A DNA stretch of 64,000 nucleotides, taken from contig NZ_CP009354.1 in the NCBI RefSeq assembly GCF_000772105.1, positions 2,356,001 to 2,420,000 on the forward strand. The letters are read 5' to 3'. The translations under genes and the position numbers were made by a program. Of this stretch, positions 45,244-54,746 are shown in pieces. The stretch comes from Vibrio tubiashii ATCC 19109. GTDB lineage: Bacteria > Pseudomonadota > Gammaproteobacteria > Enterobacterales > Vibrionaceae. The notes under the pieces were generated by a model. The model was not told the DNA's origin and made no database searches. It was given only the letters and a program-made list of their open reading frames with translations. Position 1 is the stretch's first letter, and each line of letters begins with the position of its first letter.

Positions 45244-47391
45244 ATGGAACACAAAGCTAAGTTAGTTAATGCGAGCCGAGCATGGTTTGTCTCCAGAATC
45301 ATATCGCTCTGTTGCTGCGCGCTGTTTTTCTTCTCTCTCTCTGCTCAAGCTTTATTCGTTAGTCCGCCAAAAGATCCAATCCCACTAATTCAAGAAGTCT
45401 TTCCCAATTTAACATCGATATCCGATAAGCAAGGTGAACCTCTAATCCGCACTATAGAAGGTGCCGAAGGTGTTTTAGGCTATGCATTTGAAACCGACGA
45501 TATTGCGAGAATTCCAGCTTACTCAGGCGAGCCTGTCAATATGCTTGTGGTTATCGACCCAGAAGGAAAGTATCTTGCGTCAAAAGTGCTTGAGCATCAT
45601 GAGCCGATAATCTTAGCGGGCATACCTGAAAGTAAACTTGGGGAGTTTAGCGATCAATATGTCGGCCTTTCGGTCAAAGACAGAATCAAAGTCGGTGGAA
45701 AAACCGAGCAAGGATATGTCCCTATAGATGGTTTGTCAGGTGCAACGGTAACCGTCATGGTAATGAACGTTGCCATCACTAAAGCGGCAACTAAAGCGGC
45801 GGAATCACTGGGGATCATCACTCCCACAAACGGCATTATTCAGCCTATTTCGACGATTAAAAAAGATATCTTCGAAAAAAAGAGCTGGTTAGATCTCACT
45901 GGCGATGGCTCAATTCGAAAACTGTACCTGACCAATGCAACGGTTCAGGAAGCGTTTGATGGTACCAAAGCCGAAAACATAGACACTGTACCAGAGTCAG
46001 AAAGCAAGGATATGTTTTCCGAAGTCTATTACGCCTTAGCTGATATCCCGAGCATAGGCATCAACTTATTTGGCGAATCAGAGTACCAATGGCTGACCAA
46101 AGATCTCCAACCTGGCGAACACCTGATAGCCGTATTCGGCAATGGGTATTCTTACAAAGGTTCAGGATATGTTCGCGGTGGGATCTTCGATCGTCTGCAA
46201 GTACACCAGAAAGACAATGAAATCTCATTTCGCGACTTAGACCACACCCGAGTCACGGACTTGTATGCACTAGGTGTACCCAGATTCAAGGAGATGTCGA
46301 TCTTCAAAGTCCAAGCACATCACGAGTTTGATCCTGGTGCCAGTTGGCAGATAGAGTTGTTAGTCAGAAGACAAACCGGTCCAATAGATAGTGTCTTTAC
46401 CAGTTTTAAAGGTGACTATGATGTTCTCGAACACTATGTGGATACACCACCAGCCATTGTTCCACCTAAACCGCTCAGCCTAACAGAACAGGTTTGGCAG
46501 GAGCGCCAGTGGGAAGTAGTAACACTGTTAAGCTTAATTGGCGTGCTTATTCTGATCCTGTTCTTCCAAGATATATTAGTCAAACACCCGACCTTTATGC
46601 ACCGCTTGCGCCATGGGTTTCTAGTCATTACTGTTGTTTTCATAGGCTGGACATGGGGAGGACAACTCTCTGTCGTAAACGTATTTACTTTCTTACAATC
46701 GTTGTTCAAAGGATTCTCGTGGGACTTATTCCTCCTCGACCCGATTATCTTTATTCTTTGGTGCGCGGCTGCCGTAACCATGCTGCTGTGGGGACGTGCT
46801 GTCTATTGTGGCTGGCTATGCCCTTTTGGTGCATTACAAGAACTCATCAACCAAGTGGCTCGTTACGCAAAAGTCCCTCAATTTGAGCTGCCTTGGGCAG
46901 TGCATGAAAGACTCTGGGCCATAAAGTACTTAATCTTACTGGCACTCTTTGCCATTTCACTGGATTCGCTCGCTTTGGCCGAGCAGTTTGCTGAAATCGA
47001 ACCGTTTAAAACCACCTTTTTACTTAAGTTTGACCGAGAGTGGCCTTTTATTGCATGGGCCGTATTTTTGCTCACTCTCAACCTTTTTAACCGAAAAACT
47101 TTTTGCCGCTACCTTTGCCCCTTGGGCGCTGCACTTTCGATCTCTAACAGCGTTCGCCTGTTTGACTGGCTTAAGCGTCGTCCAGAATGTGGCTCACCCT
47201 GCAAAATATGTGCGAAAGAGTGCGAGATCCAAGCTATCCATCCAGATGGCGTGATCAACATGCGCGAATGTCACTATTGCCTCGACTGTCAAATTACCTA
47301 TTCCAACGATGGTAAGTGCCCACCATTGAAAAAAATGGCACGTAAAAAACGTCAACAAATGAGTTCTGATATACCAGTAACACAATTGTAA
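45244..47391 (+). CDS. nosR: Nitrous-oxide reductase expression/electron-transfer protein NosR
   Basis: Membrane flavo-iron-sulfur protein needed for transcription and electron supply of NosZ. The ATG at 45244 (715 residues) has GGGAG upstream. Visible parts: signal/anchor (about 12-35), periplasmic FMN-binding domain with DGLSGATVTVMV (threonine near 166), five or six membrane segments (about 405-630), the paired CGWLCPFG and CRYLCPLG motifs, and C-terminal [4Fe-4S] motifs CKICAKECE and CHYCLDCQ. First gene of nosRZDFYL. Confidence 0.96.
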   Translation: MEHKAKLVNASRAWFVSRIISLCCCALFFFSLSAQALFVSPPKDPIPLIQEVFPNLTSISDKQGEPLIRTIEGAEGVLGYAFETDDIARIPAYSGEPVNMLVVIDPEGKYLASKVLEHHEPIILAGIPESKLGEFSDQYVGLSVKDRIKVGGKTEQGYVPIDGLSGATVTVMVMNVAITKAATKAAESLGIITPTNGIIQPISTIKKDIFEKKSWLDLTGDGSIRKLYLTNATVQEAFDGTKAENIDTVPESESKDMFSEVYYALADIPSIGINLFGESEYQWLTKDLQPGEHLIAVFGNGYSYKGSGYVRGGIFDRLQVHQKDNEISFRDLDHTRVTDLYALGVPRFKEMSIFKVQAHHEFDPGASWQIELLVRRQTGPIDSVFTSFKGDYDVLEHYVDTPPAIVPPKPLSLTEQVWQERQWEVVTLLSLIGVLILILFFQDILVKHPTFMHRLRHGFLVITVVFIGWTWGGQLSVVNVFTFLQSLFKGFSWDLFLLDPIIFILWCAAAVTMLLWGRAVYCGWLCPFGALQELINQVARYAKVPQFELPWAVHERLWAIKYLILLALFAISLDSLALAEQFAEIEPFKTTFLLKFDREWPFIAWAVFLLTLNLFNRKTFCRYLCPLGAALSISNSVRLFDWLKRRPECGSPCKICAKECEIQAIHPDGVINMRECHYCLDCQITYSNDGKCPPLKKMARKKRQQMSSDIPVTQL

Positions 47392-47473
47392 ACCGCCAAG
47401 AGAAGTGATTGGTGAGCAAGTTCTAGCCGTTACCCAATATCAGTGAACAATAACGTAAAACGGAGATTTACCA

Positions 47474-49366
47474 ATGAGCGATGATAAGAGTAAATATGAG
47501 GATAACAACTTGCCAATCAACTCTGAGCGCCGAAAATTTTTCGGTAAGAGTGCGGCACTGGGGTTAGGCGTTGCCACGGCCCCTATGACAGCAGCCGTAT
47601 TTGCTTCTATGGCCAAAGCCCAAGCTGAGGAGATGGCTAATAGCCCGTTTGTTCACCCTGGTGAACAAGATGAATACTATGGTTTCTGGAGTGGAGGTCA
47701 TTCCGGAGAAGTTCGCATTCTGGGTATTCCTTCTATGCGCGAGTTAATGCGCATCCCCGTATTCAACAGTTGTAGTGCCACTGGTTGGGGGTTTACCGAT
47801 GAAAGTAAACGCATCAAAGGCGATAGCGCTCATATCATGTCAGGAGACTCTCACCACCCGCATATGAGTATGACGGACGGCCGTTATAACGGAAAGTATG
47901 TATTCATCAACGACAAAGCAAATTCTCGAGTGGCGCGCATTCGCTGTGATGTAATGAAAGTCGACAAGATGATTACTATCCCAAATGTGCAGGCGATTCA
48001 TGGCTTACGTGTACAAAAAGTCCCTGAAACTAAGTATGTCATCTGCAATAGTGAATTTGAGATTCCAATGAACAACGATGGTAAGGCGACACTGGAAGAT
48101 GTCAGCACCTACCGCTCCCTATTTAACGTTATTGATGCCGAAAGTATGGAAGTGGCTTTCCAAGTAATGGTGGACGGTAACTTGGATAACACCGATGCCG
48201 ACTACGATGGTAAATACTTTGCCTCTACTTGTTACAACTCTGAAATGGGAATGAATCTTGGAGAAATGATCACTGCCGAACGCGATCATGTGGTGGTTTT
48301 CAACCTCGCTCGGTGTGAAGCAGCCCTTAAAGCGGGTAAATTCCAAACCTACAATGGCAACAAAGTCCCTGTCCTCGACGGCCGAAAAGGTTCAGATTTA
48401 ACTCGCTATATCCCAGTACCTAAATCACCCCACGGCATGAACACGTCGCCAGACGGTAAGTATTTCATGGCTAATGGTAAGCTTTCGCCAACAGTTTCAA
48501 TCATCTCTATCGCTAAGCTTGACGATCTATTCGAAGACAAAATTAAACCTCGCGACACTATTGTAGGTGAACCAGAGCTAGGTTTAGGTCCTCTGCATAC
48601 CGCATTTGACCAAAATGGCTATGCTTACACCACTCTGTTCCTCGATAGTCAGGTGGCAAAATGGAACATCGAAGAGGCAATCCGCGCTTACAACGGCGAA
48701 AAGGTCAATTACATCCGTCAAAAAATCGATGTTCATTACCAACCAGGACACAACAGCACTTCTAGCGGTGAAACACGCGATGCTGATGGTAAGTGGCTGG
48801 TATCATTATGTAAATTCTCTAAAGACCGCTTCTTACCTGTTGGGCCATTGAAAGCAGAAAATGACCAGTTGATTGATATCTCTGGCGACGAAATGAAGTT
48901 GGTACACGATGGACCTACCTTTGCCGAACCACATGACGGCACCATTATTCATCGCAGTAAAGTGAAACCTAATAAGATCTGGGATCGTAACGACCCTATC
49001 TTCGCCGAAACCGTCGCAATGGCGAAAAAAGATGGCGTGAACGTGATGACAGACAACAAAGTTATCCGCGATGGTAACAAGGTACGCGTTTACATGACCT
49101 CAGTGGCACCAACATTTGGCATGAACGAGTTTAAAGTCAAAGTGGGTAATGAAGTCACCATAGTCGTCACTAACCTAGATATGATTGAAGACGTGACCCA
49201 TGGATTCTGTATGACGAACCACGGTGTTCAAATGGAGATCAGTCCACAGGAAACCGCGTCCATTACCTTCGTCGCTGATAAGCCGGGCGTTCAGTGGTAC
49301 TACTGTAACTGGTTCTGTCATGCTCTCCATATGGAGATGCGCGGTCGAATGCTAGTAGAAGCGTAA
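47474..49366 (+). CDS. nosZ: Nitrous-oxide reductase NosZ (clade I type)
   Basis: Periplasmic copper enzyme that reduces N2O to N2. The 630 residues start with a Tat signal ([10 protein letters not shown], about 16-25). CuZ histidines are visible in DSHHPHMSM (about 132), VQAIHGLR (about 178), KSPHGMN (about 322), LHTAF (about 377), QPGHNST (about 424) and AEPHDG (about 487). The C-terminal CuA domain has [15 protein letters not shown] (about 606-620). The Tat signal and the company of nosR place it in clade I. Confidence 0.98.
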   Translation: MSDDKSKYEDNNLPINSERRKFFGKSAALGLGVATAPMTAAVFASMAKAQAEEMANSPFVHPGEQDEYYGFWSGGHSGEVRILGIPSMRELMRIPVFNSCSATGWGFTDESKRIKGDSAHIMSGDSHHPHMSMTDGRYNGKYVFINDKANSRVARIRCDVMKVDKMITIPNVQAIHGLRVQKVPETKYVICNSEFEIPMNNDGKATLEDVSTYRSLFNVIDAESMEVAFQVMVDGNLDNTDADYDGKYFASTCYNSEMGMNLGEMITAERDHVVVFNLARCEAALKAGKFQTYNGNKVPVLDGRKGSDLTRYIPVPKSPHGMNTSPDGKYFMANGKLSPTVSIISIAKLDDLFEDKIKPRDTIVGEPELGLGPLHTAFDQNGYAYTTLFLDSQVAKWNIEEAIRAYNGEKVNYIRQKIDVHYQPGHNSTSSGETRDADGKWLVSLCKFSKDRFLPVGPLKAENDQLIDISGDEMKLVHDGPTFAEPHDGTIIHRSKVKPNKIWDRNDPIFAETVAMAKKDGVNVMTDNKVIRDGNKVRVYMTSVAPTFGMNEFKVKVGNEVTIVVTNLDMIEDVTHGFCMTNHGVQMEISPQETASITFVADKPGVQWYYCNWFCHALHMEMRGRMLVEA

Positions 49367-49436
49367 CACTAAGTCCTTGCCTCTAGCAGTAGAGGCAAGG
49401 CTCCCCCACGATGCCAATGTCCAGAAGGGAAAGCCA

Positions 49437-50810
49437 TTGAAAATAACTTGTTCGCTATTGTTCCTCATCGCAATACTTTTTAGCCACATTACTCGCAGTA
49501 GTGAATTTACCGTCACGACCGAGGATGACCTACAGAGTGTGCTCAATAACCTTAGCGAAGGCGATATAGTCACGCTGACAAATGGTCGCTATCTAGGCAA
49601 CTTCACCATCAAGCATGGAATGACTCTGCGCGGCACTCATGAGGCTATCATTGATGCACAGGGAACGGGCAATGCCCTCACACTATTATCTTCAAACGTA
49701 ACCATCGATGGCTTAAAAATCGTTAACTGGGGTGATGATCTAACAGAGCAAAATGCCGGAGTGTATAGCGATAAGTCTCTTAGTCACTTAGTGATCCGCA
49801 ATAACCTCCTTCAAGGTGACGGGTTTGGAATCTGGACCCAACGTGCTCAACAAATCTTGATTGAGAACAACACCATTGTTGGCAACCCTCAGCTTCGCTC
49901 CGCTGACCGCGGTAATGGTATCCAACTCTCCGGCGTGAAGAACGCACGCGTTATTGGCAATCAAGTTAGCCAGACTCGAGATGGCTTATACATCATATCA
50001 AGTACCGATAGCGAACTTAGAAGCAATACCATGCATGACCTGCGTTACGGCGTGCACTATATGTACTCTCATCACAATCAAGTCATCGATAATCTGGCCT
50101 ACAATACTCGAGCGGGCTATGCCCTAATGAGTTCAAAACAGCTAACTGTCAAAGGAAACCGTAGCCTGAGTAGCGAGGACTACGGAATTTTGATGAATTT
50201 TATTACTTACTCAGACATCTCCTACAACACACTAAACAATGTTTGGACCAAACCAGAAAACAAAGTGGTTGGTCGCGAAGGGAAAGGGATATTCGTTTAC
50301 AACTCGAGCTACAACACCTTGAGCTACAACACCATTAACACCGCAGAAATTGGCATTCACCTCACTGCGGGTTCTGAGAATGGGAAAATTTTCGGTAACA
50401 GTTTCATCAATAACCCTACACAAGTTAAATACGTCTCCACCCGCGAGCAAGAGTGGAGTCAACAAAGCGTTGGTAACTTCTGGAGCAATTATCTTGGATG
50501 GGACTTAGATAATGACAATATCGGCGATACTCCCTTTGAGCCAAATGATGGTATCGACAAGCTAGTATGGCAATACCCTGAATCTAGAGTCCTGCTTGAT
50601 AGTCCTGCGGTGTTGATGCTGCGCTGGATTCAGAAGCAGTTTCCCCTATTAAAACCGGCCGGAGTAAAAGATTCTCACCCACTCATGTCTCCGATACACC
50701 AAAAAGACGGACAAACAAAGAGCCACCCCGCTGTTGCCTGTCTCACTAATTCCGAATCAAGTTCAACACTTATCTCCACCTGCTCTGACCAAGAGGAAAG
50801 TCATTCATGA
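49437..50810 (+). CDS. nosD: Periplasmic copper-site maturation protein NosD
   Basis: Right-handed beta-helix protein that works with NosFY to build the CuZ centre of NosZ. Starting at the TTG at 49437 (AAGGGA six bases upstream) gives 457 residues with a clear signal peptide (MKITCSLLFLIAILFSH). Earlier frame is open but would precede this with hydrophilic sequence. Repeated CASH/parallel-beta-helix turns (NNTIVGN, NQVIDNLAYNTRAGY, YNTLSYNTINTA) fill about 90-330. The C-terminal 60 residues are an unusual hydrophilic tail. Overlaps nosF as ATGA. Confidence 0.94.
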   Translation: MKITCSLLFLIAILFSHITRSSEFTVTTEDDLQSVLNNLSEGDIVTLTNGRYLGNFTIKHGMTLRGTHEAIIDAQGTGNALTLLSSNVTIDGLKIVNWGDDLTEQNAGVYSDKSLSHLVIRNNLLQGDGFGIWTQRAQQILIENNTIVGNPQLRSADRGNGIQLSGVKNARVIGNQVSQTRDGLYIISSTDSELRSNTMHDLRYGVHYMYSHHNQVIDNLAYNTRAGYALMSSKQLTVKGNRSLSSEDYGILMNFITYSDISYNTLNNVWTKPENKVVGREGKGIFVYNSSYNTLSYNTINTAEIGIHLTAGSENGKIFGNSFINNPTQVKYVSTREQEWSQQSVGNFWSNYLGWDLDNDNIGDTPFEPNDGIDKLVWQYPESRVLLDSPAVLMLRWIQKQFPLLKPAGVKDSHPLMSPIHQKDGQTKSHPAVACLTNSESSSTLISTCSDQEESHS

Positions 50811-51724
50811 GTCTAGCTATTGTTCAACTCGACAATGTTTCTAAGCAATACAAACAACTTCGAGCACTCAATCAAGTGAATCTGACCCTTAAGGCAGGAG
50901 AGGCGCTAGGGCTTTTCGGTCACAATGGCGCCGGGAAAACAACCATGATGAAGGTCATTCTGGGGATTATTGATGTGACCTCTGGAACCGCGCGCGTTTT
51001 TGATACTGATCCGTGCTCGAAGCAGGCTTGGCATAGTCGCAAATCAATTGGCTATCTTCCTGAAAACGTCTCTTTCTATGATCAGCTCACTGGCTTAGAA
51101 GTACTGACATATTTTTCTCGCCTTAAATCTGTACCTAAGGGACAAGTTAAATCTCTGCTTCAAGACGTTGGGCTGCACGACGCCAGAAATCAGAAGGTTA
51201 AGCATTACTCAAAAGGTATGAGGCAACGACTTGGTCTTGCGCAAGCCTTTTTGGGAGAGCCGAAACTATTGCTGCTCGATGAGCCCACCGTAGGCTTGGA
51301 CCCCATAGCAACACAAGACTTTTATACCAGTGTTGACCAACTTAAAGACAAAGGTGCCAGCGTTTTACTTTGCTCACATGTTTTACCCGGTGTTGAAAAG
51401 CATATCGACCGAGCCATGATTCTTTCGCAAGGCACATGCATTGCAACTGGTACATTGGAAAGTCTACGTCAGCAAGCTCAACTCCCTGTGACGATCAAAA
51501 CCCAAGGTCTAAATGGGGCGTTGGCGGCTCACCCAAGACTTACAGGTTTTATGACAACTCCTAACTGCCTACACATCCCAGAGTCAGAGACAATGACCGT
51601 AGTGAAAGAGTTGGTAAACCACGAGAGCTTACAAGATATTCAAGTCACCCCAGCCAATCTTGAGCAGATATATCAGTACTTTCTTAGCCATTCCGATAGC
51701 TTGCAAAAGGAGGTAAAACTATGA
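50807..51724 (+). CDS. nosF: NosF ABC transporter ATPase
   Basis: ATP-hydrolysing subunit of the NosDFY maturation system, 305 residues. Walker A is GHNGAGKTT (about 38-46), the ABC signature region YSKGMRQRLGLAQ (about 135), and Walker B LLLLDEPTVGLDP (about 157-169). Coupled to nosD and nosY by four-base overlaps. Confidence 0.96.
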   Translation: MSLAIVQLDNVSKQYKQLRALNQVNLTLKAGEALGLFGHNGAGKTTMMKVILGIIDVTSGTARVFDTDPCSKQAWHSRKSIGYLPENVSFYDQLTGLEVLTYFSRLKSVPKGQVKSLLQDVGLHDARNQKVKHYSKGMRQRLGLAQAFLGEPKLLLLDEPTVGLDPIATQDFYTSVDQLKDKGASVLLCSHVLPGVEKHIDRAMILSQGTCIATGTLESLRQQAQLPVTIKTQGLNGALAAHPRLTGFMTTPNCLHIPESETMTVVKELVNHESLQDIQVTPANLEQIYQYFLSHSDSLQKEVKL

Positions 51725-52539
51725 ACCCAATCATCGCCGTTGGAATAAAAGAATTTCAAGATGGGTTACGAAACCGTTGGTTAGTTTCAATAACATTGAT
51801 TTTTTCACTGCTGGCCATAGGTCTTAGCTATTATGGCAGTGCCGCGTCTGGTCAAATCAGCACACCTTCGCTTTCAACCACAATCGCAAGCCTGTCGAGT
51901 TTGTCGGTGTTCATTATCCCACTCATTGCCTTGCTGCTATGCTATGACAGTTTTGTCGGGGAACAAGAATCAGGAACCTTGTTGTTGCTTATGACCTATC
52001 CAATTAGCCACTCGCAATTATTACTGGGCAAGTTTCTCGGTCAAGGCAGCATAATTTCATTAGCAACTTTTATCGGCTTTGGCAGTGCCGGTGTCTTACT
52101 TAGCCTATCGAGCTCTTTGCAAGCCGTTGTTAGTGCGTTTGCACTTTTTATCCTTAGCTCGATTTTGCTTGGGCTAGTTTTCATCTGCTTAGCCTATGTG
52201 ATTAGCTTACTCTCCGCCGAAAAGTCTAAAGCCGCAGGAGCCGCTCTGCTGGTATGGCTATTCTTTGTATTGGTGTTTGACCTTACTCTGCTTGCCTTAC
52301 TTGTTGGCGTTGATGAAGGATTTTCACAACATAGCCTTGTCCAAATAATGATGCTGAACCCGGCAGATCTATTTCGATTAGTAAACCTATCAGCACTCAA
52401 TACCTCTGATGTCAGTGGCGTACTCGCCGTGGTAATAAACTCTAGCTATTCCACTCAAACTTTACTTATCACTATGGTGGCATGGGTCCTCGTTCCGCTA
52501 GGAATTGCCATGGCCATTTTTAGACAGAAAAAACTATAA
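51721..52539 (+). CDS. nosY: NosY membrane permease subunit
   Basis: ABC-2-type membrane partner of NosF, 272 residues with six membrane segments. It pairs with NosD to deliver copper or sulfur species for the CuZ site. The sequence FVGEQESGTLLLLMTYPISHSQLLLGKFLGQ (outline, about 78-108) is a typical ABC-2 coupling region. AGGAGGT precedes the ATG. Confidence 0.95.
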   Translation: MNPIIAVGIKEFQDGLRNRWLVSITLIFSLLAIGLSYYGSAASGQISTPSLSTTIASLSSLSVFIIPLIALLLCYDSFVGEQESGTLLLLMTYPISHSQLLLGKFLGQGSIISLATFIGFGSAGVLLSLSSSLQAVVSAFALFILSSILLGLVFICLAYVISLLSAEKSKAAGAALLVWLFFVLVFDLTLLALLVGVDEGFSQHSLVQIMMLNPADLFRLVNLSALNTSDVSGVLAVVINSSYSTQTLLITMVAWVLVPLGIAMAIFRQKKL

Positions 52540-52551
52540 GCGAGGCAAACA

Positions 52552-53049
52552 ATGACCAAACGTTTTTTAACCAAATGGTGCGGATTGCTACTTCTCCCGA
52601 TACTATTGATTGGCTGTGGTGAAGATCCGCAGCAAACCATGTTACGCGACGCAGTAGCAATAGAAAGTGCTGATGAGTGCCATTTATGCGGGATGATTAT
52701 CAGCAATTTCCCAGGGCCAAAAGGTGAGTCGTATCAGAAGGATAAACAAGACATCAACAAGTTTTGTTCCACAAGGGATCTGTTTGCTTTTCTTTTCCAG
52801 CCTGAAAACGCTCGCCTAGTACAAGAAGTCTATGTACATGATATGAGCCAGTCACCTTGGAATAAACCCAATGATGAGCACTTTATCGATGCTAAAACAG
52901 CCTGGTATGTTATCGGGTCAAACCAAAAAGGCGCGATGGGAAGTACTCTCGCAAGTTTTAGTGAAGAAAATGACGCCAAAGCTTTTAGCAAAAGCTTCGG
53001 TGGGAAAGTCTACCAATACGAAGACATTACCTTAGAACTCATTATGTAA
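52552..53049 (+). CDS. nosL: Copper-binding lipoprotein NosL
   Basis: Copper(I) chaperone for NosZ maturation, anchored in the outer or inner membrane as a lipoprotein. The 165 residues begin with a signal peptide and lipobox LIGCGED (Cys near 22); the copper-binding motif is CHLCGM (about 43-48). Last gene of the cluster, 12 bases after nosY. No nosX (ApbE-like) gene follows. Confidence 0.95.
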   Translation: MTKRFLTKWCGLLLLPILLIGCGEDPQQTMLRDAVAIESADECHLCGMIISNFPGPKGESYQKDKQDINKFCSTRDLFAFLFQPENARLVQEVYVHDMSQSPWNKPNDEHFIDAKTAWYVIGSNQKGAMGSTLASFSEENDAKAFSKSFGGKVYQYEDITLELIM

Positions 53050-53174
53050 TTCAGGTACAACATATCTGAGTCTATGGTCTAAACAGCAACAAAATTCTTT
53101 TACATTGTGAACCACAATAATGCTAATCAGGACTAATAAGTGATCAGATATTTATTCTGCTTGGTATAAGCAAA

Positions 53175-53204
53175 AGCCCGCTATTGAAAGCTCAATAGCG
53201 GGCT
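53175..53204 (-). terminator. Hairpin terminator of the DUF2066 gene
   Basis: AGCCCGCTATTGA, loop AAGC, TCAATAGCGGGCT: a perfect 13-base-pair stem. On the minus strand it is followed by TTTTG; on the plus strand there is no T run, so it mainly serves the leftward gene. Confidence 0.75.
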
Positions 53205-53226
53205 CTGGACATCATACTTAGTAAGC

Positions 53227-54486
53227 TTACTGAGTGCTAACCTCTACCTCAGAGGTCTCACTCTCAATAGGTGCGGTAACATCTGACGTGTCCGATACTG
53301 GAGCAACGTAAGGTTTACCTTGCCACTCAAACAGTAAAATCATCTCCGCTGGAATCACTTCTGGCGCAGCTTCAATAGCCTGTACTGGCTCAAAAGGTTC
53401 TACCTCGTTGCCTTGAGCTAAGTTGTCACCTTCAACAGGTAATGTCTCAATAGAAGGCTCAATCACTTCAGGAGCGATAATTTGCGGCTCATCAGTGACA
53501 CTTTCTAGCTGAGTCACATCGCGCATACGGCGCACTTCTTGTTCAAACTCTTGTTGAGTAGACAGTAGGTGCACGTTGAATGTCACTTGATTGCCTTGAA
53601 TTTTAAGGATATCAATCGATGCCACTGAACTTAGCTTCTTCAGTTGGTTCTCTAAAGTAAAAAAGCTCACTGCATCATTGAGTTCAGTAAAGCGAACTTT
53701 TACCGCTTCAGAAGACTCACTTGCAACAACAACCGCGCTCTTCTTAGCATAGTAATCACTGATCTGGTTGATCATTTTATCCGCAGCATCGATACCATTG
53801 TTAGACCCTGCTAAAGGAGCCTGACGAGTAACACCAATTGAAGCAGGACGCTGATCATATAAGGTCCATCTTAAGCTATTGCCTTGCGCTTTCACCACCA
53901 GCACACCATCAACTGGATAACGCTGACTGGCTTGGCCAACAGGTTGGATGAAACCACCCCACAAATCGGAGACTGCAACACCAGTGATATCATCGAAATC
54001 ACCGACAGGTACGGTGAGTGGCAGGCCGCGCTTTGCTGCTTGCTGCTTCATTTGGTCTAACACCAATGATGGTGAGTGCTCCCAAATGATGTTGCGATCC
54101 GCTTGCCCTTCTTCGACTAACCAAACCAATAAATTCGCACGAGCGGCAGGCCAAATCGGCAACTGAGCTTGACTCAATAGTGAACGAATATGAGGCGCAC
54201 TAAACACCATGCGTAATGATTGCTGCTCATTAACTTGACCGTAGCTAAGTTGAGCCACGTATTGAGAACTCTGTTTAAGCGCCTTTTGAACCACTTCATT
54301 AGACACCGCATTACGGTCGCCAGAAGCACGCACTATCACTTCTTTCATGCCTTCAGCTCGCGCTTTGGCATCGGCATTGTCAGCCGCTTGGTCTAATACA
54401 ACTTCCGTTTGGTATAGGTTGACATTGGTTAAAGCCAATGCAGGTAGAGCGACCAGACCCAAAATGAACAAAGCTAGATGACGCAT
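53227..54486 (-). CDS. DUF2066 protein, exported
   Basis: A 419-residue protein with a signal peptide (MRHLALFILGLVALPALA, cleavage about 18). DUF2066 sequence occupies about 20-320, containing LYQTEVVLDQAADNADAKAR and IPLTVPVGD-like features (LPLTVPVGDFDD near 155). The last 90 residues are Pro/Glu/Val-rich with acidic clusters and end in WQGKPYVAPVSDT. The family is widespread in gammaproteobacteria and of unknown function. AGGAAG precedes the ATG. The acidic tail is probably disordered. Confidence 0.85.
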   Translation of the reverse strand: MRHLALFILGLVALPALALTNVNLYQTEVVLDQAADNADAKARAEGMKEVIVRASGDRNAVSNEVVQKALKQSSQYVAQLSYGQVNEQQSLRMVFSAPHIRSLLSQAQLPIWPAARANLLVWLVEEGQADRNIIWEHSPSLVLDQMKQQAAKRGLPLTVPVGDFDDITGVAVSDLWGGFIQPVGQASQRYPVDGVLVVKAQGNSLRWTLYDQRPASIGVTRQAPLAGSNNGIDAADKMINQISDYYAKKSAVVVASESSEAVKVRFTELNDAVSFFTLENQLKKLSSVASIDILKIQGNQVTFNVHLLSTQQEFEQEVRRMRDVTQLESVTDEPQIIAPEVIEPSIETLPVEGDNLAQGNEVEPFEPVQAIEAAPEVIPAEMILLFEWQGKPYVAPVSDTSDVTAPIESETSEVEVSTQ

Positions 54487-54650
54487 ACACTTCCTAAGAT
54501 CAGTTTCTTACACGTTAAACGTTGATGATAAGCAACTATCGAGACCGGAGCAACTAAAGGTCTAGAAACTTAGCTTGATTCTAAATTTCCCTTCACAAAG
54601 CCATCACATTGACGAATAGATAAATAGTGAATTATTTGATCCAGTTCAGA

Positions 54651-54669
54651 TTGCAAACGTTTGGCATAA
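54651..54669 (+). promoter_or_regulatory. PurR-like box and -10 of uraA
   Basis: TTGCAAACGTTTGGCA (54651-54666) closely matches the PurR operator core GCAAACGTTT and overlaps a -10-like CATAAT (54664-54669). PurR control of uracil transport is known in E. coli (upp-uraA), so repression of uraA by purine supply is plausible. Confidence 0.65.
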
Positions 54670-54746
54670 TGATAAAATCCCGCGAATTTTATTTTTGTTG
54701 AGCAGTTTCATACTGCTTTTAGCTTTGCCACTTAAAGGAATAACCC

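Noticed and set aside
46494..46886. 130-codon open frame inside nosR
   Set aside because: Shadow frame of a clearly coding NosR membrane region.
45014..53226. nos cluster as a recently inserted mobile element
   Set aside because: No transposase, integrase, terminal repeats or flanking direct repeats were seen on either side.
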